Assembly: GCA_017621155.1 (NCBI GenBank) | Contig: JAGATP010000024.1 | Span: 1 to 34,896, forward strand | Origin: Clostridia bacterium | GTDB taxonomy: Bacteria > Bacillota > Clostridia > Christensenellales > Borkfalkiaceae | Direction of reading: 5' to 3' | Length of the DNA: 34,896 bases | Part shown: piece by piece, positions 6,199 to 14,504 of the stretch | Layout: every line of letters begins with the position of its first letter | Position numbering within the stretch: the first letter of the stretch is position 1 | Translations under genes and position numbers: made by a program | The notes under the pieces: model-generated | Database searches by the model: none | Told to the model about the DNA's origin: nothing | The model's input: the letters and a program-made list of their open reading frames with translations, nothing else

Positions 6199-7650
6199 TC
6201 AGAAAACGAAGCAGATGAGGTTGTTCTTTCCCTCGTTGACGATCTTGGAAAGGGTGCGCTTCATCTTTCTCTTCGCCTCTGCGCTCATACCGTTCATCTT
6301 GCGATCCAATTCCTCCGTGAGAAGGGATTCCACCGAACGCCCGAACACGTTTTTGTGTAAAATTCCCTCTTCCGACCCATAGGCGGATTTCAGCTCTTCG
6401 ACGAACGCCTCGCCCTGCTGCTGCGTACCGAGAATCTGGCTCACCTCTCCCGTGACGTCCACCTTGACGATGTGATACCCGCTCGCCGTGGCGCGAATCT
6501 TCGCCCCGAAGTGCGGGCCACTCTTGATGAGCTTGGGTTCTCCCACGGAGAGATCTTCGGGATAGATGACTCCGTAGCCGCTCTCCTCCGCGTCTTCGAA
6601 CGCGCTTCCCACGAGGTCGAATTTTTTCTTGCTCTCGGAAAGGACTTTCACATACTCCATGAGCTCGCTTTCATCCTTGATTTCCCTGCCGCACTCCTCG
6701 CTGAGAACGCCGTAAAAGACGCCGTCCTGCGCCTCAGCGCGGCACTCGATGCGCCCCTCCGCGGGGAATAGGGAGAGCGTCGTTCCCTTCCAGACGCTTT
6801 CCTCCTTGAATACGCTCTCCAGAAGGGGAGCGTCCTTGATCTTTTCGATGTTCGCGCTCACCTCGCGCAGAGAAGAGAGCACCCCGCCGATAATTTTGCT
6901 TTCGGGGGAAAGCACTTCCATCCATGCCGGCAAAGCGATGTCCGCGCGAAGGAGGGGAAACTCAAAGAGCACCGCCTGCAAAATCTCTTCCAACTCTGCT
7001 TTATTTAAGTGTAATATGTCGATGTTCAGAACGGGCGTCTTGTACTTTTCCTCCAGTGCTTCACGCAGCGGCTCGTTCTTTTCCGCCGTGTTCAGGACGA
7101 TGACAAAGGGCTTTCCGATCTCCTTTAAGGCGCCAACCGTCTTTTCCTCCGCCTTTTCGTAAGAAGCGCGTTCGATGCCCGTAAACGAGCCGTCCGTCGT
7201 GACCAAAATGCCGATGGTGGAATGCTCGCGAATTACCTTTTCCGTCCCGATTTCCGCAGCCTTGGAAAAGGGAAGGGGCGATTCGCTCCAGGGCGTCTTG
7301 ATGTAACGCGGCTTTCCGTCCTCTTCGAAGCCGCTTGCCCCCTCGACCGCAAAGCCCACGCAATCGACAAGGCGCAAATTCACCTCTGCATCCGAAATTT
7401 TGACTTTTACCGCCTCTCCGGGCACAAATTTCGGTTCCGTCGTCATGACCGTCTTTCCGTCCGAGGACTGCGGCATTTCGTCCTCCGATCTGTCCTTAAA
7501 CGAGGAGGGCGGAAGGTAAGGCAATATGAGCTCCGAAAGGAGCTTCCCGATCAGAGTGGATTTTCCCGTCCGCACCGGCCCTACCACTCCGATATAAATA
7601 TCACCGCCCGTGCGCCTTGCGATGTCCTCGTACACGTCGAATGTCTGCAT
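6199..7650 (-). CDS. spoIVA: Stage IV sporulation protein A, spore coat morphogenetic ATPase
   Basis: 483 residues, close to the 492 of Bacillus subtilis SpoIVA. The protein hydrolyses ATP to polymerise on the outer forespore membrane, forming the base on which the coat is built. Visible features: start MQTFDVYEDIARRTGGDIY, Walker A G24-PVRTG-K30-ST, the PQSSDGKTVMTTEPKFVP block, LVDCVGF, HSTIGILVTTDGSF and GKPFVIVLNTAEK, and a C-terminus ending in IVNEGKNNLICFVF, the region needed for localisation. ATG 7650 is chosen because GGAGG lies exactly 8 bases upstream; an earlier TTG is within that site. A SigE-type promoter precedes it at 7682-7710. The gene marks the organism as an endospore former or a recent descendant of one. 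Confidence 0.96.
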   Translation of the reverse strand: MQTFDVYEDIARRTGGDIYIGVVGPVRTGKSTLIGKLLSELILPYLPPSSFKDRSEDEMPQSSDGKTVMTTEPKFVPGEAVKVKISDAEVNLRLVDCVGFAVEGASGFEEDGKPRYIKTPWSESPLPFSKAAEIGTEKVIREHSTIGILVTTDGSFTGIERASYEKAEEKTVGALKEIGKPFVIVLNTAEKNEPLREALEEKYKTPVLNIDILHLNKAELEEILQAVLFEFPLLRADIALPAWMEVLSPESKIIGGVLSSLREVSANIEKIKDAPLLESVFKEESVWKGTTLSLFPAEGRIECRAEAQDGVFYGVLSEECGREIKDESELMEYVKVLSESKKKFDLVGSAFEDAEESGYGVIYPEDLSVGEPKLIKSGPHFGAKIRATASGYHIVKVDVTGEVSQILGTQQQGEAFVEELKSAYGSEEGILHKNVFGRSVESLLTEELDRKMNGMSAEAKRKMKRTLSKIVNEGKNNLICFVF

Positions 7651-7658
7651 GAAAAAAG

Positions 7659-7663
7659 CCTCC
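7659..7663 (-). promoter_or_regulatory. Ribosome binding site that fixes the spoIVA start
   Basis: GGAGG (minus strand) with an 8-base spacer to the ATG at 7650. It rules out the in-frame TTG six codons upstream, which overlaps the site. Confidence 0.85.
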
Positions 7664-7681
7664 GTCAACAGTTTCTTGTCT

Positions 7682-7710
7682 ATCCTATGACGAAGACTCT
7701 CTTTTTATGC
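7682..7710 (-). promoter_or_regulatory. SigE-type sporulation promoter of spoIVA
   Basis: On the minus strand GCATAAA (7710-7704), a 14-base spacer and CATAGGAT (7689-7682) fit the mother-cell SigE pattern (KMATATT, N14-15, CATACAHT) at 5 of 7 positions in the -35 and in the key CATA...T of the -10. The -35 overlaps the stop codon of the upstream gene. spoIVA is a SigE gene in Bacillus, which supports the call. Confidence 0.65.
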
Positions 7711-8532
7711 CTTGAATGAATCAAACAGATCTGTTCCAGACGCCTGAATTTTTTGATAATTGGGATCAGAGGTAAAATCCCGTTCCTCAAAATACTCCCC
7801 GCCGAGCGCCTCGATGGCGTATTTCAGCTCCCGAAACTCGACGAACGTCACCTCTTCCCGCTTGATCTGCTCCAAAAGAGCGGGAATTGCACGCGCGTCC
7901 CCGTAAGATGCAAGATACCCCGCATATTTCGGAATGTCCTCAAGGTGCATCAAAAATTCATCGAGCAAAATCTCGTAGACGGCGTCGTCCTTTGTTCTGA
8001 CTTTCGAAAGGAGCTCGAGCATCGTTTCCTTTGCGACGCCCGCGCGGTAAGAAAAAAGCGCCTCTTCTTTCACTTCGTCGGCATGTTCTTCCAGCCGATC
8101 GAACGCCCCCTCCTTTTCCGCTTCCGTCGCCCGCTCGGACGCCAAAAGGGACAAGTATTTGGGAAACGCCCTCTCGTCGTCTCCGAGAAAGCCGATGGCG
8201 TAGAGGACGACGTCCTCGTCCTCGCTCTCCAACAAGGGCAAAATGTCCTCTATGCAGTCCTTTTCTTCCAACGCCTTGGTTAAAAAGTCGGAGACGGAAA
8301 CCTTTTCCGTCAGGTGCCGCTTTAATACGCCGATCAGAGCGTCCTTGTCCATCTCCGCATAGTAGCGGGAAGGGGTCGTGCCGATGGATTTTAAGGGTGT
8401 ATCGCCAAACTTGCGATACAGGCGGGGAATGATGTCCTCCCACTCCTCTTCGGTATGCTCTTTTCCCTTTTGGGAGATGTAAGCGGCGAGCTTTTCGTCG
8501 AACAACTTGTCAAAATCGTATAATTTATCCAC
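7705..8532 (-). CDS. HEAT-repeat-like hypothetical protein
   Basis: 275 residues, soluble, strongly acidic and helical. Short repeating helix pairs such as DVVLYAIGFLGDDERAFPKY and YGDARAIPALLEQIKREE resemble HEAT repeats, which usually serve as protein-binding scaffolds. The start is GTG at 8532, supported by GGAGG 6 bases upstream and an 8-base overlap with the end of the TPR-protein gene. It is the last gene of the 13051-7705 operon; its stop codon lies inside the SigE -35 of spoIVA. No enzyme motif is visible. A partnership with the adjacent TPR protein is suggested by the overlap only. Confidence 0.8.
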   Translation of the reverse strand: MDKLYDFDKLFDEKLAAYISQKGKEHTEEEWEDIIPRLYRKFGDTPLKSIGTTPSRYYAEMDKDALIGVLKRHLTEKVSVSDFLTKALEEKDCIEDILPLLESEDEDVVLYAIGFLGDDERAFPKYLSLLASERATEAEKEGAFDRLEEHADEVKEEALFSYRAGVAKETMLELLSKVRTKDDAVYEILLDEFLMHLEDIPKYAGYLASYGDARAIPALLEQIKREEVTFVEFRELKYAIEALGGEYFEERDFTSDPNYQKIQASGTDLFDSFKA

Positions 8533-10189
8533 GATAAACCTCCAAAACCCTGCTCACCTCATCAGGGTCGGCGCCCAAAAGGAGGGAGACGAGCCGCAGC
8601 GATTCTTCTCCGTTTTTGAGCCCGCCGACGTAACAGAGGGCGGCGGCGACCGTCTCCGCACAGGATACGAGCTCGAGCTCCTCTTTTTCCGCCAGAACGC
8701 GATAGAGCTCCTCCGTCTTTTGCGGCAAAATGTCCGAAAAGCCCTCAATTCTCAATCCGAATTGGGAAATGCAAATCGCATAGCCCTCCAAAAACTTCTT
8801 TCTCGCCTTTCTTCCCAGCGAAAGCTTGGGAAGAGAAAGGATATGATACAGATTGAAGCAGACGATGCGAAGCTCCCTTCCCCTGTTCTGAACACAGAGC
8901 GTCCGCACGATTTCCATTTTTACCGCGTCGTCCACTTCGTAATTGAGGAGAATCTCCTGCAAAAAATCCATGGCGTCGAGGTGAAGGGCAACGGTAATCG
9001 CCAGCGCCTGCAACTCGACGTCCTGACCGTCCATCTCGTCAAAACACCATGCAAAGTACGCGCGGATTTTGCTGTAATGATCCATGTAATAATAGGGAGC
9101 GTCTTCCTTTTCCAAGGTGCAAATGTCGTTCATCTGCGCAATGCGGCGCTTGCGCTCCCCCTTCGGCACGCGATAGAGATAGCTCATCGGCTCTCTCCCG
9201 CCGTTCTTATAATAAGAAAGGTAGTAATCGACGACCGCAGCGTCGGGATAAATGGCGCGAAGTCGCTCAAAAACGTCGATTCCCTCCCGAATCCTGCCCG
9301 CATTGAGCGCAGCCGCACCCTCCATGTAAAGAAGATTTCCATCGAAGGGCATTGTCTTTTCGAGTTTTTTCGTATAGGCAAACGCCTCTTCGTGCAGTTC
9401 GAGCTCGCAGCAAAGCGCCGCAATTTTAAAGCTTTCGTCGTTGGTGAGATCTTTCCTTTCGATGAGCTTTTTACAGAGGGAAACGCCCTCCTCTCTCCTC
9501 CCGCCGTTTTTATAGGCGGTAGCAAGCGTGACGGAGAGCTCGACGTCCTCGGGATTGTCCCGATGCTGTTCCTCCGCAAATGCGATTGCCGTCTCCGTAT
9601 CTCCGTCCATCAGACAGCTGATGGCGATGAGGTTCGCCGCCTTGGCATACTGAGGAGAGCCCTTCGGAATGGAGGAAAAGGTCTTCTTCGCCTTTTTAAA
9701 TTCTCCCCGCCGCATCTGATCGACGCCACGACCGAGCTCCGCCGTGTAGTCCGCTTCCCGAACGGGAACGGGCTGGAAACCGGTTTTTCGTTCGGGCTGC
9801 GGTTCGTCGAAGTCGGAGAGAAAATTGTCGATTTCGTCCTTGTTCCAATCCAGCCGCCTGACGAGCTTTTCGTAGTAATAGGCAGCCGTCCCTTTGTCCC
9901 CTTGCTGTTCGAAGCAAGCGCCGAGCGCGTCGTAGATCTCGTTCAAATCGGATTCCTCCGCAGAGTCGAGAGCGTAAAACCAGTGCTTGATGGCAGTCTC
10001 CGTGATGCCGGCGCACTCATAAATGTCCGCATACAGCTCCTGAAATTCATAATCGGACTGTATATCCTTATAAAGTCTGTCCGCCTTGTTCGCCCAACGG
10101 AGCGCATCCATGATATCGTCCCGATCGAGGCTTTTCCTGGCATGATTTAACAGTTCTTTTCGGTTGAGTTCGAATCGTTTGATTCCCAT
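8525..10189 (-). CDS. Tetratricopeptide-repeat protein
   Basis: 554 residues, no signal peptide or TM segment. TPR-like helix pairs run through residues 1-330: examples are MDALRWANKADRLYKD, YEECAGITETAIKHWFYAL-like (YECAGITETAIKHWF), GACFEQQGDKGTAAYYYEKL, and GAAALNAGRIREGIDVFERL. The C-terminal 200 residues are helical without clear repeats. Such proteins scaffold complexes; no partner can be named. The ATG at 10189 has AAGGAAAC just upstream and lies 43 bases inside the Hsp33 gene; the end overlaps the HEAT-like gene by 8 bases. Both overlaps indicate one operon with hslO. Confidence 0.85.
   Translation of the reverse strand: MGIKRFELNRKELLNHARKSLDRDDIMDALRWANKADRLYKDIQSDYEFQELYADIYECAGITETAIKHWFYALDSAEESDLNEIYDALGACFEQQGDKGTAAYYYEKLVRRLDWNKDEIDNFLSDFDEPQPERKTGFQPVPVREADYTAELGRGVDQMRRGEFKKAKKTFSSIPKGSPQYAKAANLIAISCLMDGDTETAIAFAEEQHRDNPEDVELSVTLATAYKNGGRREEGVSLCKKLIERKDLTNDESFKIAALCCELELHEEAFAYTKKLEKTMPFDGNLLYMEGAAALNAGRIREGIDVFERLRAIYPDAAVVDYYLSYYKNGGREPMSYLYRVPKGERKRRIAQMNDICTLEKEDAPYYYMDHYSKIRAYFAWCFDEMDGQDVELQALAITVALHLDAMDFLQEILLNYEVDDAVKMEIVRTLCVQNRGRELRIVCFNLYHILSLPKLSLGRKARKKFLEGYAICISQFGLRIEGFSDILPQKTEELYRVLAEKEELELVSCAETVAAALCYVGGLKNGEESLRLVSLLLGADPDEVSRVLEVYRG
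8539..8543 (-). promoter_or_regulatory. Ribosome binding site supporting a GTG start
   Basis: GGAGG on the minus strand, 6 bases before the GTG at 8532. It lies inside the last codons of the TPR gene, so the two genes are translationally coupled. Confidence 0.75.
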
Positions 10190-11052
10190 GTTTCCTTCCG
10201 TTTGCCGAACATTTCGTCGACGTCTTCCTCATAGAATGCGTAATCGGTATTGCAAAAATGACAATGCACGCAAATTCTCTTTTCCTTTGCGAGAATATCT
10301 CTAAGCTCCGCTTCGCCGAACGAGCGCAGAATGTCCCGCAGGTACTCCCGCGAACAGGTACACCGATAGAGCGGATTTCTGACCGTATAGCTCTCTGCGC
10401 CGAACACCTTTTTCACGACCTCTTCGGCGTCCATGGCGGTGAGTTTGTCCCTTAAATCGGTCTTGGACAGAAGATCTGTCACGCGCTCGACGCTTTCCTC
10501 CCGTGCGCCCGGCATGGGCTGAACGATAATTCCGCCCGAATAGACGCAATTTTCATCGTCGGGAATGGTCACGAGGAAAAATGCCGTGGGAAGCTGTTCG
10601 GACAGGGCGAAATAGCGCGCAAATTCGTCGCCGACGTCCCCCGTCTTTAATTCACACGTCCCTACGAAGGGCGTCGAATACCCATCGTCCCGCACCACCG
10701 TCATCGAGCCGCTTCTGCCGATCGCGCCCTCAACGTCCTCTTCGCCGTTCGGCTTTGGGGGAAGGTAGACGTAAGGGTTGTCGATTGCTCCCCTGATGGA
10801 AAGGTCGTAATTGCCCGATACGCAGATGTCTCCCCCTTCGCCGTTTCCCTTAAAGGTGACGGAAACTTGTCCCGACTCGTCCTTTAAGCATGCGGAAAGG
10901 TACGTGACTGCCGTTAAAATGCGCCCGAGGGTCGCAATGCCGAGATTGGTCAAAAAGTGCGTATTTGCCGCCGTTTGCACCATTTGGGTATTTTGAATCA
11001 CCGTCAACGAGACGTCGCCGCCTTCGATGAGGGCTCTGATTACTTTATCCAT
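10147..11052 (-). CDS. hslO: Hsp33 redox-regulated chaperone
   Basis: 301 residues, normal for the family. Hsp33 is a cytoplasmic holdase that is off when reduced and zinc-bound and on when oxidative stress forms disulphides. The N-terminal domain shows the family pattern (VSLTVIQNTQMVQTA, the acetyl-like GNYDLSIRGAIDNPYV, SGGIIVQPMPGA). The C-terminal switch has C231-T-C233 and C264-HF-C267, 30 residues apart, as expected for the zinc centre. An extra cysteine (C261) sits next to the second pair, and the protein ends in C301. GGAGATAA precedes the ATG. It starts 3 bases after the methyltransferase stop and overlaps the TPR gene by 43 bases. Confidence 0.95.
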   Translation of the reverse strand: MDKVIRALIEGGDVSLTVIQNTQMVQTAANTHFLTNLGIATLGRILTAVTYLSACLKDESGQVSVTFKGNGEGGDICVSGNYDLSIRGAIDNPYVYLPPKPNGEEDVEGAIGRSGSMTVVRDDGYSTPFVGTCELKTGDVGDEFARYFALSEQLPTAFFLVTIPDDENCVYSGGIIVQPMPGAREESVERVTDLLSKTDLRDKLTAMDAEEVVKKVFGAESYTVRNPLYRCTCSREYLRDILRSFGEAELRDILAKEKRICVHCHFCNTDYAFYEEDVDEMFGKRKETWESNDSNSTEKNC

Positions 11053-11055
11053 ATC

Positions 11056-11796
11056 TTATCTCCGTTGCGCCAAAAACACGAGCCGATCAGCCCCCTCTTT
11101 GGGTTCTCCGAGGTGTCCCGTCACCGAAAGAGAAGTAAAGCCCGCTTCATCCAAAGCGGAAAGGAGAAATTCCTCTTCGTGAATATATTGTACCTGCGTT
11201 TCGTCCGCCCGCGCATAGCTATTATCCTCTTTCCTCAGAAAGAGGGTGATTTCCATTTCTACCCTGTCCCCCTTCCAGGTATTGGAAGAGAGATAGGTAA
11301 TTTCCTCCCGATCGTCAAAGGAGACGCCGGGGACTTTTTCGATGAGTTTATAGGGGGAACTGACGTCAAAGAGGAACACGCCCCCCTTTTTGAGCGCTCC
11401 CGCTACCCGCTTGAATGCCGTTTTTACCTTGGAAGCGGGAATGTAATTGATGCAGTCGTTGATGGCAAGGGCAAAGTCCACCCGCCTTTTCACTTTCAGT
11501 GAAAGGAGATCGCAAAGCACGTACTCCGATTTTAAGCGCTCCTTAGCGGAAAGCTCCTTGGCGCGGTTGAGCATGGGAAGGGAAATATCGTACCCCGTCA
11601 TCTGATACCCGTTTTTTTCAAACGCCCTGGTAAAATAGCCGTTGCCGCAACCGACGTCTATCCCTTCCCGAAAGGAATACGGCGCAAGAAGGCGCAACAA
11701 AAACGCTTCCCACGCCGCATAATCACAGTCGTCATTCAAAAGCTCGAACCAATTTCCTAGCGCTTCATAAGCATGCGCTTTCATCTCAGCGACCAT
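11056..11796 (-). CDS. Class I SAM-dependent methyltransferase
   Basis: 246 residues. The SAM-binding motif I is clear (GIDVGCGNGYF, about residues 44-54), followed by the acidic end of strand 2 (YDIS, 69-72) and LALINDCINYI-type motif IV (here FALAINDCINYI). A C-terminal beta-rich half with DRVEMEITLFLR resembles small-molecule methyltransferases; the substrate is unknown. Two starts are possible: ATG 11796, which overlaps the upstream gene by 11 bases, or ATG 11784 just after it; neither has a strong Shine-Dalgarno. It sits between a membrane protein and Hsp33 in one operon. Confidence 0.85.
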   Translation of the reverse strand: MVAEMKAHAYEALGNWFELLNDDCDYAAWEAFLLRLLAPYSFREGIDVGCGNGYFTRAFEKNGYQMTGYDISLPMLNRAKELSAKERLKSEYVLCDLLSLKVKRRVDFALAINDCINYIPASKVKTAFKRVAGALKKGGVFLFDVSSPYKLIEKVPGVSFDDREEITYLSSNTWKGDRVEMEITLFLRKEDNSYARADETQVQYIHEEEFLLSALDEAGFTSLSVTGHLGEPKEGADRLVFLAQRR

Positions 11797-13051
11797 TCAG
11801 CATTCTGGGAGCAGAGCGCTTCTTCTTTTTGGTTTCGGGAAGGACTTTTTCCCTCTCGTTCCAAATCTTGTTGTATTCGGCATAGGCGGCATCCGAAGAA
11901 TGCGCCTTAGCATATTCGTCTGCCTCGGCAAGGACTTCCGTCTGACTCTCTTTTACAGCCGCCAAGGACTCGCGGGAGAGGGTATCCAGCGCGTCGAACG
12001 ATTTTCCCTCGTCCAGCTTCATCATCGGTCTGCCGTCCAGATACGACCACTTGCGGGAAAGGATCATGCGCCGCCTTTCGTCCTCTTTCTCCTTCGTTTT
12101 GTCCTCTGCCTTGGGTTGTACCGCAGGCTTTGCGTTCTTTTCCGCTTCATAGGAAATCCCTTCCTTGCCGGTATACTGATCGATGACCCACTGCACGAAA
12201 CTGAACCACACCATCAGCGCATACACGACGCCGAACATGACGTAGAAGAAGATGGCGATGGTGGTAAAGAAGCCGCCCAAAAACAAGAGCAAGACGGGGG
12301 CAAGCGCAAGCACGGCGTAAACGAGGGTCAGCGGGAAGGTTCCCGTCAGCAACAAAAAGGCATTTTTATAGAGAGCAAAAAAGCCCTGCTTGAAATTCAC
12401 GCCGAGCGCGAGCGTCCAAAGGCTGAATAAAATTCCGAGCGCGAGTAAGATGTACGCCGCGACCTTGGAAATGACGAGCCAGACGACGGCGTCCGATCCC
12501 GAAGCGATCAAAAAGTCGGCAAGATTCACGACGTAGGACGTCAAAAAGAGGAAGAGTGTGACGAGCGCCGCCGACTGCATCGCGGGAAGGTAATGCTTGG
12601 AAATGCCCCGCCAGAAGTCCTTCACGGACAAATCGCCGTTGGTGCGGATCATATTGCGGATGACAAAAGAGCCGCCCGCAAGTCCGAGCGCGGCGAGAAA
12701 GCTCGCCACAAACAAACCGCCGAAAAAGATGAGATCGACGTTCAGGCGAAGGGATTCCGCAGCGCCCGTCAGATCGGGCGAGGCGGGATAACCGACGCCG
12801 AGCCCGCCGCCGAAGGGATACAAAAGCGTACCCGAAGAGAGCGCGAGACTCCGGAATACGATGAGTCCGATCATCGGGCTGCAAAAGATCAAAATAAAGA
12901 GATTGACAAGACAGAGGATCCCCAGCTTGTCCGCCACCATGGTGCGGAAGACCTGAAAGCGGCCTCCGGTCGGCATAACCCGTTTGTACGAGCCGTCCTT
13001 TTGCGGTTTTTGTAGTATATCGGCGATTCTCAGTTTCATTTCGTTTGCCAT
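11786..13051 (-). CDS. Polytopic membrane protein with charged cytoplasmic tail
   Basis: 421 residues. About six hydrophobic segments lie between residues 40 and 285 (for instance LCLVNLFILIFCSPMIGLIV and FLAALGLAGGSFVI), then a highly charged, probably cytoplasmic tail from about 300, ending in KKKKRSAPRMLNGR. The first segment, with its N...P pattern, is reminiscent of YesL/DUF624 membrane proteins, but at about twice the length, so I do not assign it. GGAGAGG lies just before the ATG. It heads the 13051-7705 operon behind a textbook SigA promoter. Function unknown. Confidence 0.82.
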   Translation of the reverse strand: MANEMKLRIADILQKPQKDGSYKRVMPTGGRFQVFRTMVADKLGILCLVNLFILIFCSPMIGLIVFRSLALSSGTLLYPFGGGLGVGYPASPDLTGAAESLRLNVDLIFFGGLFVASFLAALGLAGGSFVIRNMIRTNGDLSVKDFWRGISKHYLPAMQSAALVTLFLFLTSYVVNLADFLIASGSDAVVWLVISKVAAYILLALGILFSLWTLALGVNFKQGFFALYKNAFLLLTGTFPLTLVYAVLALAPVLLLFLGGFFTTIAIFFYVMFGVVYALMVWFSFVQWVIDQYTGKEGISYEAEKNAKPAVQPKAEDKTKEKEDERRRMILSRKWSYLDGRPMMKLDEGKSFDALDTLSRESLAAVKESQTEVLAEADEYAKAHSSDAAYAEYNKIWNEREKVLPETKKKKRSAPRMLNGR

Positions 13052-13080
13052 CGTTGCCTCTCCATACGGGATTTTTTCTT

Positions 13081-13109
13081 ATTATAGCGCATTTCGAAAA
13101 ATATTTCAA
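13081..13109 (-). promoter_or_regulatory. SigA promoter of the 13051-7705 operon
   Basis: TTGAAA (13109-13104), a 17-base spacer and TATAAT (13086-13081) on the minus strand. The expected start lies about 25 bases before the ATG at 13051. It is divergent from the promoter at 13138-13166. Confidence 0.85.
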
Positions 13110-13137
13110 TTAAATTGCCGTGATTAAATGAAAATCT

Positions 13138-13166
13138 TTGACATTTCACAATTCCTATGCTAAAAT
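13138..13166 (+). promoter_or_regulatory. SigA promoter of the asd-dapA-dapB operon
   Basis: TTGACA (13138-13143), a 17-base spacer and TAAAAT (13161-13166) with an extended TGC immediately before the -10. The predicted transcript starts near 13173, just before the riboswitch. Confidence 0.88.
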
Positions 13167-13175
13167 GAAAAGGCA

Positions 13176-13384
13176 AAATCGAGGAGCGGAAGAGCATGAG
13201 TAAGCAGCGGGAGGAGAAGCACTCTCTTAAGATCGCCGCCCAAAGGGCATCTCCGCCGAAGAAATTTACCCTGTGCGGGGTCTTTTTCTGGGCGTATCGG
13301 TCAATACCGCTGCGACTGTCACTTCCGTGAAGCACTTTTTTGCCGTAATGTGAGAGAATGGGCGGTGCTTTCCACCGCCCTTTT
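13176..13384 (+). ncRNA. Lysine riboswitch (L box) with terminator platform
   Basis: The leader between the promoter and asd carries the conserved lysine-riboswitch blocks in order: GAGGAGC and an AGTAAG-like turn near 13181-13204 (GAGTAAGC), CGCCGAAG (13254-13261), CTGGG (13288-13292), GACTGTCAC (13314-13322) and a closing TGAGAG (13351-13356). It is followed by a terminator hairpin, GGGCGGT (13360-13366) and ACCGCCC (13374-13380) plus TTTT. When lysine binds, the aptamer should favour the terminator and shut off asd-dapA-dapB. The outer P1 pairing was not worked out base by base, so the 5' edge is approximate. Confidence 0.88.
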
Positions 13385-13387
13385 ATT
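13360..13387 (+). terminator. Riboswitch-controlled terminator
   Basis: Stem GGGCGGT/ACCGCCC with a seven-base loop followed by TTTTATT, ending 31 bases before the asd ATG. It is the expression platform of the lysine riboswitch rather than the end of a gene. Confidence 0.85.
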
Positions 13388-13418
13388 CATCAATTTTTTC
13401 TCAGGAGAATACAATAAC

Positions 13419-14495
13419 ATGAAACAGTATAACGTCGGAATCGTAGGCGCTACCGGCATGGTGGGGCAAAGATTCATCACCCTTCTTGCAGATCACCCGA
13501 TGTTCCGCATTACCGCGCTTGCGGCATCCGCCCGCTCTGCGGGAAAACCCTATCAGGAGGCAGTCAGAAAGTGGCTCATGACCTCTCCCATGCCCGAATG
13601 CGTGAAGGAGCTGCTCGTTTTAGACGCCGAAGCGGATCTCGACGCCATCGCAGAAAGGGTCGATTTCGTCTTTTGCGCCGTCAATATGAAGAAAGAGGAA
13701 ATCAGAGCCCTCGAGGAGACGTATGCAAAGCACGAAATTCCCGTCGTCTCGAACAACTCCGCACACCGCTTTACGCCCGACGTGCCCATGATCGTTCCCG
13801 AAATCAACGCCGATCATCTCGCAATCATCGAGAGCCAGAAACAGCGTCTTGGCACGAAAAAGGGCTTCATTGCCGTCAAATCCAACTGTTCTTTGCAATC
13901 GTACGTTCCCCTTCTTCATCCTCTGATGAAGTACGGAATCGAGTGCGCCGCAGTCACCACCTATCAGGCGATTTCAGGTGCAGGCAAGACCTTTGAAACG
14001 ATGCCCGAAATCATCGACAACATCATTCCCTACATCGGCGGCGAAGAGGAAAAGAGCGAAAAAGAACCCCTCAAGATTTGGGGAAGCGTTCAAGGCGACA
14101 AAATCGTCCCTGCAGAGAGCCCCGTCATCACGGCGCAGTGTCTCCGCGTCCCCGTCTCCGACGGACACACCGCGGCGGTCTTCGTCAAATTCAAAAATAA
14201 GCCCTCCAAGGAACAAATCCTCGCGGATTGGGCAAACTTCAAGGGCGCTTTGGAAGGGCTTGACCTTCCCTCCGCGCCCAAGCAGTTCATCCACTACATG
14301 GAAGAGGACAACCGCCCGCAGGCGAAGCTCGACCGAAACACCGAAAACGGCATGGCGATCCTCGCCGGAAGGCTTCGCGAAGACAATCTCTTCGACTATA
14401 AATTCGTAGGACTTTCCCACAACACGCTGCGGGGTGCGGCAGGCGGAGCGGTTTTACTCGCCGAGCTCCTTGCCGTCAAGGGATATTTTGATTAA
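13419..14495 (+). CDS. asd: Aspartate-semialdehyde dehydrogenase
   Basis: 358 residues. It reduces aspartyl-4-phosphate with NADPH to aspartate semialdehyde, the branch point to lysine/DAP and to threonine/methionine. N-terminal Rossmann motif GIVGATGMVGQ; catalytic C157 in KSNCSLQ; the QAISGAGK segment; H-containing LRVPVSDGHTAAVF. The SNCS form and length match the archaeal/fungal-type branch of the family rather than the shorter classical bacterial type. The frame is open further upstream, but ATG 13419 with AGGAG 11 bases before it is the start, since the upstream part is the riboswitch terminator. First gene of asd-dapA-dapB. Confidence 0.95.
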   Translation: MKQYNVGIVGATGMVGQRFITLLADHPMFRITALAASARSAGKPYQEAVRKWLMTSPMPECVKELLVLDAEADLDAIAERVDFVFCAVNMKKEEIRALEETYAKHEIPVVSNNSAHRFTPDVPMIVPEINADHLAIIESQKQRLGTKKGFIAVKSNCSLQSYVPLLHPLMKYGIECAAVTTYQAISGAGKTFETMPEIIDNIIPYIGGEEEKSEKEPLKIWGSVQGDKIVPAESPVITAQCLRVPVSDGHTAAVFVKFKNKPSKEQILADWANFKGALEGLDLPSAPKQFIHYMEEDNRPQAKLDRNTENGMAILAGRLREDNLFDYKFVGLSHNTLRGAAGGAVLLAELLAVKGYFD

Positions 14496-14504
14496 GGAGG
14501 AAGT

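Noticed and set aside
8507..10150. 547-codon open frame on the plus strand
   Set aside because: Antisense to the TPR gene over almost its full length; no recognisable domain.
13176..13384. T-box leader for the amino-acid operon
   Set aside because: No T-box sequence or specifier loop; the CGCCGAAG, CTGGG and ACTGTCAC blocks fit the lysine riboswitch.
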